Shown one piece after another: positions 22,301-33,240 of a stretch of 64,000 bases of DNA; the first letter of the stretch is position 1, and each line of letters opens with the position of its first letter. The translations under genes and the position numbers were made by a program. This DNA is from Anastrepha obliqua (lineage: Eukaryota; Arthropoda; Insecta; Diptera; Tephritidae): NCBI RefSeq assembly GCF_027943255.1, contig NC_072893.1:63830001-63894000 (forward strand). The letters run 5' to 3'. A model generated the notes under the pieces. That model did no database searches. It saw only the letters and a program-made list of their open reading frames with translations, and was not told the DNA's origin.

Positions 22301-22855
22301 ACTTTATAGTACGCGCAAGCACTAGCCAGGAAACGGAAACAAGCGCCAAAAAGTAGGCGTCAAAAATATATTTCCTACAAGTTTGCACCAACAGTTTGCG
22401 CTTGGCCAAAAAGTAGGCAGTGTTATTTCTCACTAGAAATTAGCAACCACAAGGAAAAACTGCGGGAAAATAGCCTACGGTGTATCTAAGATATATAAAT
22501 GTAAGGTATAGCTCCCTCTCTCCTTTTCCTCTAAGTTATATCTTTTTCCCTCTCGCGGAACGAAGATGCCCAAAACGTTGCATGACCTTGAAATTGTATT
22601 CTACATTCTCGCTCGTCCATCGACGCCTAACAAGTTTCACTTGAAAAATTGGTTGATTGTCGGTCTGAGCCACCGATTGTGCAATATAGTACAGGAGTTA
22701 GATAGTTTGATTCTTGTGTTTTTTTTGAAGTGAAAACTTCTTTAGAATCGTTGGGAGTGATTTGAGAAAAAGTGAAACGAAAAAAGCGACACTCTTGGCT
22801 ACGAATATTACATATACACGTAGCGACGAACTAAATAACTTTTAGGCCAGCCCCG
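19391..22855. other. Non-coding stretch, possibly unique host DNA
   Basis: No TE signature, RNA gene or convincing exon was found. One GA-rich purine tract lies at about 22016-22075. A 128-codon open frame at 19646-20032 has no recognisable motif and a composition like its surroundings. Confidence 0.5.
22016..22075. repeat. GA-rich purine tract
   Basis: Irregular GAGAGA and AGGGAGAG words over about 60 bp. GAGA-type sequence is a common protein-binding context in flies, but binding is not shown here. Confidence 0.65.
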
Positions 22856-22861
22856 ACAGCA

Positions 22862-22930
22862 TGGCGCGATAGCCGAGCGGCTAGCAATGTGAGCTTCCGA
22901 TCCAAAATCCTTGGTTCGAATCACAAGAAA
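22862..22930 (+). repeat. tRNA-like (Pol III A/B box) sequence, SINE head or tRNA relic
   Basis: TAGCCGAGCGGC fits the internal A box, and GGTTCGAATCA, 47 bp downstream, fits the B box. The T-arm does not form a proper 5-bp stem with a 7-base loop, and no acceptor stem closes, so it is not a functional tRNA. An A/T-rich stretch follows, then a SINE in the opposite orientation begins at 22977. It is probably the head of another tRNA-derived SINE, of serine-tRNA type by its A box. Confidence 0.6.
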
Positions 22931-22976
22931 AAAAATTTTTTTATACAGTTATTTTATTTTATTTTATGATATGTTT

Positions 22977-23154
22977 ATGAGGAGCTTTTTTTCATGGCAG
23001 AAATACACTCGGTGTTTTGCCATTGTCTGCTAAGGGGTGAGCGCTATTAGAAAAATAGTTTTCCTTAATTTTGGTGTTTTCACCGAGATTCGAACTGATG
23101 TTCTCTCTGTGAATTCTGAATAGTAGTCACGCACCAACCCATTCGGCTACGGCG
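22977..23154 (-). mobile_element. tRNA-derived SINE, 5' part
   Basis: Read on the minus strand it starts CGCCGTAGCCGAATGGG (A box) and continues through GTGCGTGACTAC, the B box (GTTCGAATC), GGTGAAAACACCAAAAT and the body word GAGTGTATTTCTGCCATG, stopping at GAGCTCCTCAT-type sequence. It is the same family as 24850-25150 but keeps the GGTTGGTGCGTGACTAC segment that the other copy lacks. The 3' third is missing. Confidence 0.85.
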
Positions 23155-23293
23155 TTTGTTTAATTTTACTGATGCAAAAATGAGGAAAAATATATGAATG
23201 AAGTTTGCTTACTGTTTACACATTTTCCAAAGGTGACGGAGAACCAAAAAAAAAAGTCGATTTTCAAACAAATATGAGTGCATATGTGTAATT

Positions 23294-23725
23294 GTGTTAG
23301 AGTTTAAATATTTACCGCAATTATGCCGAAAAATAATGCAGAAAAGTGTCGTGAATATCGACAGAAAAAAAAAATCAATAAATAGCATCACGGAATTCAT
23401 TCACGAAAATTTAATAAAGTGTACACCAGAAGTATCGCGGATACTTAGAAAAGATTACAATAAAGTTCTAATGATTTTAAGTGGCGATTTTAACGTAAAT
23501 TTTGCATTGGACACAGCGGTTCCTTTAATTGACGTTCTCAATACAACATTCAATTTAAAAATGTGTAACAATCGCACTGAATCGACAACACGATCAAAAA
23601 CAACCATTGACGCGGTATTTCAAAGACATGTTGACAACATCGAAACCAAAGCATTTGTATTATATTTTAGCTATCATAAGCCACTCGTATCATTTGTTGA
23701 AATTGCAAACATTGAGGATGAATAA
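23294..23725 (+). pseudogene. EEP (AP-endonuclease-like) domain of a deleted mobile element
   Basis: This is a 143-codon frame. The recognisable part is residues 27-143: INSITEFIHENL, ILSGDFNVNF with the GDFN metal-site motif (64-67), TTIDAVF (103-109) and YFSYHKPLVS with the catalytic-type His (128). This is the C-terminal half of an exonuclease-endonuclease-phosphatase fold, and the N-terminal half is absent. The first about 25 residues do not belong to the domain. In another frame the DNA at 23323-23385 encodes MPKNNAEKCREYRQKKK and then stops. That looks like the start of a different protein, so the two ends of one element may be joined by a large internal deletion. Such endonucleases occur at the end of Helitron2/Helentron-type proteins and in non-LTR elements; I lean to the former without proof. 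Confidence 0.6.
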
Positions 23726-24199
23726 TAATAAAATGAAGAAAATAAAATATGAACTTTATAGCAATATTATAATGAACCTATAATTATCTTGCTCCTAATG
23801 CTGTTTTCGTCTTATTCTCTCTCAGTTTGTTTTACGGAAGGTTTCACTTCTATCGCGTCTAACCGTTAGACTGATGTTTTTTTTTTGTAGCTGTAAGCTG
23901 TTGTAACCAGATGAGCTTTTTGCAAAACCAGACAACTTTACAATTTCGTTCCAGTTAAGCAGAAACTAGCAGAGCTTAAATGTAGACCCCAGTTAACCCT
24001 CCATTGGACACCTTTTTTGAAACCTTCGGCTGAGCACCCGGGTCTGTCCTTTTTTCTTTTTCTAGTATCTTTTTTAAAAGTATATATTCATAAATCGATA
24101 GAAAATGAAACTTTAGGAAGTTACCTGTCAGCTCTAATGTGAGCGGAGCTCAAAGAGAGTGATCAGAGAAGTGACGAATCGAAGCCGCTTGTGGGTGGA
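23726..24199. other. Non-coding stretch
   Basis: The first 150 bp may be the 3' end of the EEP-bearing element. The rest is unrecognised. Confidence 0.4.
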
Positions 24200-24720
24200 T
24201 AAGTGTATGATGACAGGCTTCTGACTGGATCTTTGTGCAGTTGAAGAGAGGGAACGGGACGATGTTAACCAGGGCGAGTGTTTAGATGTTAACACAGATG
24301 GCTCAAAACTCGAAAGCATATTGGGCGAAGGTGTATATTCCGAACTTCTGGAAATCTTTACGTTTTGACACTGAAGGGGACTGCAGGTCCAATGAACTAC
24401 CGAGGCTTGGCACCAAGTTGACTGTTGAGCACACAAATACAAGCAGATTCTTACAGGATTTCAAGCTAATTATTTTTTAGAAAATTGTAACCCGACAATT
24501 GTGACCACACACTAAAAACACACCATCCGTGCTAGGCAAAATAAGCATAGCTTAGTACACTGATTTATTGATTTCTGCAAAAGCTGGCTAAATGAGGAGG
24601 AGAAAGATACGATCTCGCACCTTCTGTGACATTGTCCGGCTCTAATAAGTTGAAAGAAATCAGTACTGTGATTTGTAAAGAGCTAAAATAGCTTTGGATA
24701 TTCTCAAAAAAGTTTCTGCC
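24200..24720 (+). mobile_element. RNase H-bearing non-LTR retrotransposon relic
   Basis: From about 24290 the plus strand reads VNTDGSKLESILGEGVYSELLEI, the first strand of a retroelement RNase H with its Asp. The middle of RNase H is deleted or unreadable. From about 24580 WLNEEEKDTISHLLCHCPAL gives the C-terminal zinc-knuckle region with His and two Cys. Stops and shifts are frequent. It is related in kind to the relic at 30.7-31.4 kb. Confidence 0.65.
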
Positions 24721-24849
24721 ATAATACCTGAGAATTCTATTTAAAATTACTACTATAAACTTTGAGTAGACATAAAAAAAACATATAATATTGTTATTGA
24801 TATAATATTTTTTAAAAATACGCCTTCTTATTTTCTATAACCGGCGGCC

Positions 24850-25150
24850 GCCGTAGCCGAATGGGTATTCACAGAGAGAACGTAGGTTCAAATCTCGGTG
24901 AAACACCAAAATTAAGAAAAACATTTTTTTAATAGCGGGCGCCCCTCGGCAGGCAATGGCAAACCTCCGAGTGTATTTCTGCCATGAAAAAGCTCCTCAT
25001 AAAAATATTTGCCGTGCGGAGTCGGCATGACACTGTAGGTCCCTCCATTTGTGGGCAACATCAAGACGCACACCACAAATAGGAGGAGGAACTCGGCCAA
25101 ACACCCCAAAAGGGTGTACGCGCCAATTATATATCTATATATATATATTC
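24850..25150 (+). mobile_element. tRNA-derived SINE, nearly full length
   Basis: It starts GCCGTAGCCGAATGGG (A box), has the B box GGTTCAAATCT and GGTGAAACACCAAAAT, and a body including CCCCTCGGCAGGCAATGGC and GAGTGTATTTCTGCCATG. The 3' conserved block is AGGAGGAGGAACTCGGCC, and it ends CGCGCCAATTA followed by a TA microsatellite tail. Between the boxes about 27 bp (GGTTGGTGCGTGACTAC and beyond) are missing relative to the copy at 23154. It depends on a partner LINE for movement and encodes nothing. I recall this family from tephritid flies. Confidence 0.88.
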
Positions 25151-28100
25151 TCTATAACCCATCAAAAACGTACTATGAGATTATATAGATTAAACGTTTC
25201 TTTTCAATTGGTTGCACTGTTTACACGGTGCGCTAAAGTGCTTTTAATAAACTTCGTACTTAAAAAAGCTACAAATGAAGCCCATATGACGGCATCCCCT
25301 TTAGAACCGACGACGGACAAGCTGAGTCACTTTGTAAGACACAAACACTTCAACAACATTCGAAAAGAAAAAGTAGCTGACATTTTACTCGAAGGATCTC
25401 ATGTCAAGTCATGTTGAGTGCGCAATGTTGACTTCTTAGCTGGCTAGCAGCTCGTTGATTGCTTGGCGGATGCTGAAAAGTGTAACTATGCCACGTCGTT
25501 TTAAATAACCAAACTGAATGTAGTTTAAGTGTAGTTTGGTGTGCCGTAGCTTCCGAAGAGCGTACACTATTTTCGGAATGTATATATGAGAATTGTGCCT
25601 GCTGCGTTTGAAGATGCTATGCGCTGGTTTACTTTTGTTTTTGTTTTGGAGCTTTGTTGCCCATTTTCACTAAGATTCACATTTTTATTAGTTGTGCTTC
25701 ATTTATTTATATACTTCTTTGGCATTTATAGTTGCCACAAAAACACATTTATGTCTGCTGCAATGTGGCAGATGTAATTTTGTACTACTACGACTTTTAC
25801 ATTGCAATTTTGTAACGGCAACCACTACCATCCACAAACAACGCGAAGCTATTATTATTTTTGTTCCACTTATTTCCACGCTCACTTCCTTTTTCGCAGC
25901 AGCAATGTGTATTTGCTTTTGACATGATATCCATGCGGCCAAAAATTGCAGCATATTTTCTATTTCCACTTGCAATTTTCGCTTTTGTGCTCAAAAGTTT
26001 CGAGTTCGAGTCTTGCTTATAACCATTTTATTCATTCCTTTTTTGTTGCTTTATTTTACATTGTAATTTTTTTTCATTTGCCATATTTTTTTTGTTACCT
26101 TGTTGTTGTTGCGCACTTAACGGACGAGTTGCTACACAACTGTTTATGACATTCTACAGTGGTAGGAAAATTACGCTGATAATAATATAAGTATCAGACG
26201 GCGCAAGAGAGTAAAGTGAGAAGAAGTCCCCTGTGCAGGAAGCAAAATAGAAAAAAAAGCAAAACAACAAAGTGTACATAATTTGCTTGACAATTAAATT
26301 TAATTAATTACTTTTCCGTGACAAATTTGTTTTGAACTTTGCAGTTTTTACGCACCACCGCTTACTATGGCAAAGCAATAAGTTAACAAGATGCACTGGG
26401 CGTATGAGCAACATTATTTGAGAAATCCGATTCTAAGTGAAATTTGTATGAGGGAGGCAAAAAATAACAGATGGCGGAGGGTTTTTGGGCAAGGAGTATG
26501 ATAATTTTCAAATGGAGTGCCAATTAATTTTAATTTGTGACCAAAAAATGTTTCGTACCGCAATTAAATTCGGAGCATGTGCCGGCTAGTGAAGTGTTGA
26601 AGAGGGAATATTGAGTTTCCTGGTGGGCTTTAGTAAAGTATGCTGGGTCTTAATTAAAGTATGCTGGAATTTATGAAAGAATTACCAGAAAATTACTAGC
26701 GAAAAAGTGCAGCTTACATGCTATCTGGAAGGCTTAAATTACTTAGGTTACCGGTCTGGTATTCAGACTATTCGTCACTATTAGTGAGTTATTAGTGATA
26801 ATTAGAAATTAACCCAACTAATGACTCCACTCTAACTCTCTGTGAAAACATTATCAACCATAAGTATTTAAAAAAATGATTAATAAATATTTTTAAGTAA
26901 AAAAGTTGTTAAAAAGTTGTGCAAAATTTGAGAAGTAAAGAGGTAAAGGTATTCGAAAGTCTCTTAACTGGAAGGTAATATTTAATGTTGTTGACAAGAA
27001 ATTTTTGTATTAAAATCTTGCCGTTGTATTTGGAAATATTTAGCATGAGTTTGCACACTGTTTGTTGCTGTTATTTATTTATTTTTAACTAATCAAATAT
27101 AAAATTTACTTTCAACTTTAAAATATTATAGATGAAACGTCATTTTTTTAATTCCCTCGTGCATGTATTCGCTCAATTTCTTGAGAAGCTGAAGCGCTTG
27201 AGGAAGTTCATTATCGCACACTACCCTCGCAAGTTGCTTTGCTGGGGTTCTCCTAAGATTTGTCTTACATATACAATATAATTTACATCTGAATGAAAAT
27301 TATTATCAAATTCAATTAAATTAAAGATGCAAACCATAAGACTAGATTATATTATCTTATTTATTTATTTATTTAATATATTAATAATGAAATATAATTA
27401 TAAATAACTATATTACAAAAAAGAGGCACTAGGTACCAAGACTATCGGCCTGCCACACACATTAACTTATATTCCATTAGATTGCGTGAAAATGCATAAC
27501 CTATTTTCCCTATTACTGCGTAATGGCTAATACATCCATTTTTTGCTCTAAGAATAGCTTCGCATTTAAAAGGTTGCCGCTTTTCTCTTCTAAACCCTGT
27601 TTTCTCCGCAAATATTCCCTTTTTAAAATCAGCTTATTTCCAAACAACTTAACTTTTTGTCTGCTCAATGCCAACTAATTATTCAGCTAGAATACGGTTA
27701 GGGCTGGTGTGTATGTATGTGTGTATGCATGTATGTGTTGTATGCTGTGCTTATTCATTTGCCACATGGCAGCGATTTGGGTGCATGGCAAAATGTTAAA
27801 CAAACACACTTACTTAGGCATGTGTGTGTATGTGTGTAAATATAACTGTAACTGTATCATTAACCGCATTTTTACGGTCCAAGGGATAAAGTTTTTTTTC
27901 TTTGCCATTAACAATGTTTGACATTTGCTGTGGCAGTATTTAAAATAGTAAATAAGGATAATTAGACCATAACGATGATGATGGGGAAAGGAGATGGAGA
28001 GATATTAAAGTAAACAATAGCCCTGAGCAGCTGTGCACACAAGAGGGTCTTTTGGGGGTTAATTACGTGCATGGTGTAGCGACGACTAGTCAATTGAATT

Positions 28101-28555
28101 GTCGGATTAAATTGAAATGCAATGACGGGCCTCGTTGACAATTCAAAGTGTGTGCTGGAGTCATCAAAAGTAATATAGGTAGAGTTTTCTCCTTTTCTGT
28201 AAAAAATTAAGAAAAATCGAATAGGATCGAATTCTTTGGACTGGGGATGCCACTATTTCCGATAATTGTTGATATCGGAATTTCGGTATTTTAAATGCAA
28301 ACCCGAAATTTCGGTGGTCGCTTCGTAACTTTCCCAAATTAAGTAAAAATACATTGAGAGTGTAGTTTTTCGTAAAAGTTTTTCTGAAAATTTAAAATAC
28401 AAAGTTATTGAATATTAGATAATTATTTCGTACTGCTTTGTACAAACAAAAAAGCAATTTTTGTTGAAGGAATTCTTGTTTAATTTATGCAATTTAATTA
28501 AGCATTAGTTGATTGATTATTACATTCTTTCAGACGTATTTAATTAAGTTAACTT
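25151..28555. other. Non-coding stretch
   Basis: No TE or exon is recognised. It contains TG/TGTA-rich runs at about 27705-27840 and AT-rich low-complexity patches near 27350-27420. Confidence 0.5.
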
Positions 28556-28558
28556 AAA

Positions 28559-28765
28559 CTGTAGTCCAATGGATTCAGATCTGAACTTCCAAATGGCCAA
28601 TCTTCTGAGGCTGGCTATGAACCCAGGAATCTTGTTTTTTAGCCACTGTCAGGTGCTTTTTGGCTTATGGGCTGAAGCGGAATCTTGCTGGAAAATCCAA
28701 CGCTCTCCATTGAAGAGAGTACTGCTCAACTGATTCACCACTTATTCTAAGATATCTTTCTGGCA
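28559..28765 (-). mobile_element. maT-type (DD37D) transposase fragment
   Basis: The minus strand reads NGERWIFQQDSASAHKPKST, one stop, QWLKNKIPGFIAS, a frameshift, then EDWPFGSSDLNPLDYS. The second and third catalytic Asp (FQQD and NPLDY) are separated by 37 positions counting the stop codon, which is the maT spacing. Nothing before or after is preserved. The same DNA family is seen at 58.73-59.77 kb (GGATGCTTTTT and GGCCAATCTT words). Confidence 0.75.
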
Positions 28766-28989
28766 CACTTTTCCCCAGATCTTAAACCTTTATCTCAGAT
28801 TTAATTTTTTCCAAACAATTGTTTAACGAAGACGATTTTTTATAAATGATAAAAAAAATTCTGCCCAAAAGTTGTGAACAAAAGAATATACACTTTTTCC
28901 AAAAATATTTTTTTAAAGTTTTTTTTTTTAAATGCAAATAACAAATATAAAAAAATGTTAAAGGGAAAGGTGATAGATATTTAATTTTG

Positions 28990-29420
28990 AAAAACTCAAT
29001 ACGAAAATTTTGAACATGGACCAAATCTCAAATTATTACTTGTTTTCCAAACTGCTTTCAGTTTCATTTTTAATTTATTTAAGCCCATAAATAAATCAAA
29101 ATTCAGAAGACTGAAAATCAGGTTCGAAATACTAGAATTACTTGACATGGAATCGCTCAGTACATAAATAAATAAAATGTCCAGACCTTTGAAGAGCATT
29201 CCTCCGAGTGAATGGGATTCACATAGAAGGGAGATCTCTATGCAATGCCCCCTCTTCCACATCACTGCAGCTCATACAGAAATCATTGTGTGACACTCTG
29301 ATATAAACACTTTGCAATTAGAAGCTGTCCTTTTCAAGAGGTCCAGTAAGCTCGTGACTCATGGCGTTCATGCGAATGTTGCTGAAAGTAAACGCCATTC
29401 TCTTGAGGTCTGCTGATAAA
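28990..29420 (-). mobile_element. Non-LTR retrotransposon C-terminal relic
   Basis: The minus strand contains FCMSCSDVEEG (paired Cys), a frameshift, then IEISLLCESHSLGGMLFKGLDI, which occupies the place of the usual EHLLC-type block and the segment after it. Upstream pieces (HELTGPLEKDS-like) fit the conserved ALTGH-type region poorly. It is an old, 5'-truncated fragment. The clade is uncertain (R1/LOA/Jockey-like). Confidence 0.5.
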
Positions 29421-29759
29421 TCCATAATTGACTGATCCAAATTTTTTTCAACTGGCGAAAACATTTAACCCAGCGGTGCTTGTACGGTTTCTGGGCACAT
29501 TTGTCAGCATTTTTACTATGCCCCGATTTTTCAATGCGCTATCAAAAACACTCTACGATGGTGAGGTTCATAAACTATTTGTTTTATATCGTCGTATGAG
29601 AAGGACTAGTTCGATTTTGGAGGAATGTAAATGTTGCTTGATGTTCAGTTGGCCAGCTTATGGAGTACAGTTTTCACTCTGTTTCGATCTCATTATGACT
29701 AGAATACTTAAGTCGATCATCTCCTACAGCAAAAATCTTAATATCTCGTGAGGCAGTGG
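29421..29759. other. Non-coding stretch
   Basis: One open frame of 107 codons without recognisable motifs. Nothing else seen. Confidence 0.4.
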
Positions 29760-29769
29760 GTAACTATAG

Positions 29770-30300
29770 TAAATGCGAGGGTTTGTATGCATTTATGTTT
29801 CTGAGTTTCGATGTTTCTGGTGCAAAATGCGAAAAGGGCTGAACGGATTTGCTTAAAATTTTACACACAAATACTTTATGACCTCAGTTATTTATGCTAT
29901 TTTTTTAAGAGAGTTGCCACTATTAAAAAAGTTGAAAATACAGGTGTGAAATGAAAAAAAAAACTTTTCGAGATTTTAATTTTAAAAATATTTTTGCGGA
30001 GCGTTGCCACCTGTTTCAAAAAAGTGCAATTAAAACCATAAATTAAATAAAACAAAACAATAACGGTGCTAAAAGAAAGAGGTTTGCTAAATCTTCAAGC
30101 ACATATTTGCTTAGGATTGCCACCTCTTTAGAAAACAAAGTTCGCTTAAAAACAATAAAATAAAAGAAATATGACCATAAGTGTGTCACAAAAAAAAGTT
30201 AGCAGAATCTTAATATAAAATAATTTTTTTATAGAGTTGCCACTTTAAAATTTAATTAAAATTAATTTAAAAATCTAAATTCAATAAAGTAAATTATTAT
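29770..30300. repeat. GTTGCCAC-containing degenerate tandem repeat
   Basis: The word G(A/C)GTTGCCAC or a variant recurs at 29911, 30001, 30114 and 30234, about 90-120 bp apart, each after a T-rich and before an A-rich segment. The first copy is preceded by GAAAAGGGCTGAACGGATTTG, a type of word common in insect repeat interiors. It may be part of a non-autonomous element with internal repeats. Confidence 0.6.
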
Positions 30301-30689
30301 TATACGCATAATATCCGCACTGGACAAAGAACATTTTCCCTGCCACAAATTAGGAGTTTCATATGGAATATTAACAAAAGTGTTGCATGCAATAATTTTG
30401 GGAATAATTTTTGCTAATTTTTGGGCATTTCAAATTGTATACCTGAACAATCAATATAAATTTTTGAGAATCATAATAAACCTGTCATATATCACTAATA
30501 AATATAATATTTTCAGTAGGTGAAATTGTTGAAGTGCCAGTCTGGCCCTCCTCATGTAGCACTGAAGCGCCGTTTTGATACATTATTTTCAGCACAAATA
30601 TCGAAAGTAGAAAAAAAAGATGTGAAATAAAAAGTATTGTTTTTTTTGTATTAAAAATCATTATGAATCTATTATGAAACAATATTACA

Positions 30690-31380
30690 AATTTTTGTAG
30701 GCACAAGCAGTGACCAGGTGGCCATTCCATTAATGAATGCAGCTATACAAAGATCGAAGGTTACACAGGAATGCCGGACAGTTCTAAATGATATTAGTGT
30801 CGTATTCAAAGTCAGTCTTATTTGGGTTCTAGGGCACAGAGATATTGAGGGAAATTGCCGATAAGCTAGGCAGAAGAGATACTACTCTTCAAGTGCTCAG
30901 CGCTCAGTGATAGGAGTACTAGTATGATACCTATAACCACGAGCAAACTAGTGATTAATAATAACACTACCTAAGAGGCCAATAGGTCATGGAGAGATGA
31001 AGAAACTTGCGTAACAGCTATGCTGCTATGGCTGCAAATAAATAATAGAAATGCTTAGTCTTTTAATACAGGGTATCTCGAAGGTCGTGGCTTGTATAAC
31101 CGGTCGTTGGCCATTTGGCAGCCATTCCTTGAGACTAGGAGTTTTCTTCAATGAATATTGTAGAAATTGTAGAGAAAAGGAAGAGAAAGAAACAGTTGAG
31201 CATTTTCTTTGCAATTGTCCAGCCTTAGCTAAAATCAGAGCAGGTTGCCCAGGTAAATACTTTGTCAATATTCTTACGGAATTGTCTGGGGTGGGGATGG
31301 GACCAATCCTGCGCTTCATAAGAGCCACAAAATGGGTTCAGGAAGAAGAATTCAAAAGTCAAACAAGAAGCAAAAGTTGA
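30690..31380 (+). mobile_element. RNase H-bearing non-LTR retrotransposon, 3' coding end
   Basis: From 30700 the plus strand reads SSDQVAIPLMNAAIQ, then TVLNDISVVFKVSLIWVLGH with HRDIEGNC, i.e. the last third of RNase H, then meets a stop. After damage, the frame 31051-31380 is open for 109 codons: GISKVVACITGRWPFGSHSL, then CRNCREKEEKETVEHFLCNC (C-x2-C-x11-H-x4-C), PALAKIR and RFIRATKWV near the natural C-terminus. The start Met is internal to the ancestral protein. This is a 5'-truncated or decayed I/LOA/R1-like copy. Confidence 0.82.
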
Positions 31381-31548
31381 AGCTTGAAGTATTGATTTAG
31401 TTACTATATCGATCGATGATTTTAAGCTAAATTAAATATTATCATTATTTTTTATAAATAATAAGAAATTTATCACAAATCGTTACTTTAAATTTGTGAG
31501 GGTATAAAAATGCAAAAACAAACTCGATTTTTCGAAATTGCCACGCTA

Positions 31549-31950
31549 GTATAAAAAAAAAATGTTATTAAAATGAAAAAAAAAAAAAAATTAAAATGAA
31601 AAATAAAAAAAAAATTAAAAAAAAAAATTAGAATGGAAAATTAAAAAACAAAATTAAAATGAAAAGTAAAAAAAAAATTAAAATGAAAATTAAAAAAAAA
31701 AAAATAAAAAATAAGATAAAAAATAAAAAAAAAAATATAATTAAAAAACAAAAACAAAAAAAAAATGAATAAAACTAAAATTAAAATGAAAAAAAAAACA
31801 AAAAAAAATTTAAATTTAAATGAAATAAGAAAATTAAATGAAAACTAAAAACAAATTAAAATAAAAAAAAATTAAAATAAAAAATAAAAGAAAATTAAAA
31901 AAACTAAAATTTAAACTAAGACGAAAAAATAAGAAACAAGAAACTAAAAA
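31549..31950. repeat. A-rich low-complexity block
   Basis: About 400 bp of AAAATTAAAATGAAAA-type words. It might be an expanded poly-A tail of the retroelement that ends about 170 bp upstream. Confidence 0.85.
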
Positions 31951-33111
31951 ATGTTATAATGACTATAGAAGAATTCAAATACCTCCAGAACTTTCTGCCG
32001 GGCACGCCTCTGCCACTCAGCGCATTTATACTAGACTAACAATATAAGGGATTTACTTATAGTAGTATAAACTAGCAGAAGCTATTTGAATTGTGGGTGT
32101 ATGTGTATCTGTTTCTATGTGCCCAACATACCCTCCTAATGATATTAGCAGCGACCTTTGCTTTTGTACTGCTGCTACTGTTGCAAATCGGTGCCGCTCA
32201 CAAGTAAAAAGGGGTGAAGGATACAACTAAATTATTTGCTATTTAACATGTGAAGGGTTACAAATAGTCTGCTTGTCTGCTCTGCTCCACTTAGTGGTGT
32301 TGCAGTGACCGGTTAGACAGCTGGTTGAAAACTATTTGCTTGTAGTTATTTGTTGTTGAGATTAAAATAGTGGGAATGTACATTGATTTTTGGCCACAAA
32401 TTTGTGCCACTCTAGAGTTGAATGCTAGGTGAATTAAGGAATTTTTTTGTTTTTTTTTTTAATACTAATTTGCGACTTTAAAGCATTCAAATTCGCTTGA
32501 AGGTCTTACAAAGCCACCCACATTGAAAACCACCAATTAACTTTTGTCTGCTTTCGAAATTCGGAAAAATAGCTAAATTTGAGAGAAATGTTACATTGAC
32601 GCCTTTTTCACCTATCTAACCACAATTTGAATACATATTACAGTAGTCTTCGTTTTATGCCCTTCGACAACAATTGCAAAAAAAAAGTATACCTGTTTTG
32701 TTGAGCAAGCGAAGCGGCAGAGGAAAATGTGCAGGTGAAAAACGGTGAGTTATATGCAAAACCGTCCACAAACAGACATCTCCTTCATTTGAATAAAAAA
32801 ATGTCGACTTCTTTTTTTTGTTTTGTAGAGCAGGTTGCACGTTGCTCTAACATGACAATGCACGCACACATGCACACAAAATCTAAAATCTACACAATGC
32901 ACTGTGTAAACTTTAAAGGTTGCATTCTAGGTTTTGCTAGTTTTTCGTTGTGCACCGACTAGCTGCTGCTGGCAAACGCTCCGCTCCGGATGCTCGCACA
33001 TAAATGCTCTTCAAAATCACAAGTTCCGTTTCCGTTCTGTATTCGGTTTTTGGTCTTTTTGTTGTTGTTTTTTGCATTTGTCATTCCAGCTCTGCCTTTG
33101 TCATGCATACA

Positions 33112-33136
33112 GATGCACACACACACGCACACACAT
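33112..33136. repeat. (CA)n microsatellite
   Basis: CA dinucleotides with one CG interruption. Confidence 0.85.
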
Positions 33137-33191
33137 TTCGTGCCATCGTTCAAATGCCATTGCGATGCTTTGCCACAAATTCGTTTGTCGT

Positions 33192-33240
33192 ATTTACTTA
33201 CCTGTAAAAAATGGAAAAAAAGAAGAAAAACTAAAGTACC
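33192..33240 (-). promoter_or_regulatory. Candidate recursive splice site (ratchet point), minus strand
   Basis: On the minus strand a long pyrimidine tract (TTTTTCTTCTTTTTTTCC then ATTTTTTACAG) runs straight into GTAAGTAA. The CAG occupies 33204-33202 and the GTAAGT 33201-33196. A strong 3' splice site directly joined to a strong 5' splice site is the signature of zero-nucleotide exons that split long fly introns. No flanking coding exon is visible, so the host gene is unknown. Confidence 0.55.

Noticed and set aside
22862..22930. Functional tRNA gene
   Set aside because: A and B boxes are present, but T-arm and acceptor stems do not pair, so it was recorded as a SINE or tRNA relic only.
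31549..31950. A-rich block as a scaffold-attachment or origin element
   Set aside because: Low complexity alone does not support such a function, and an expanded retroelement tail is the simpler explanation.
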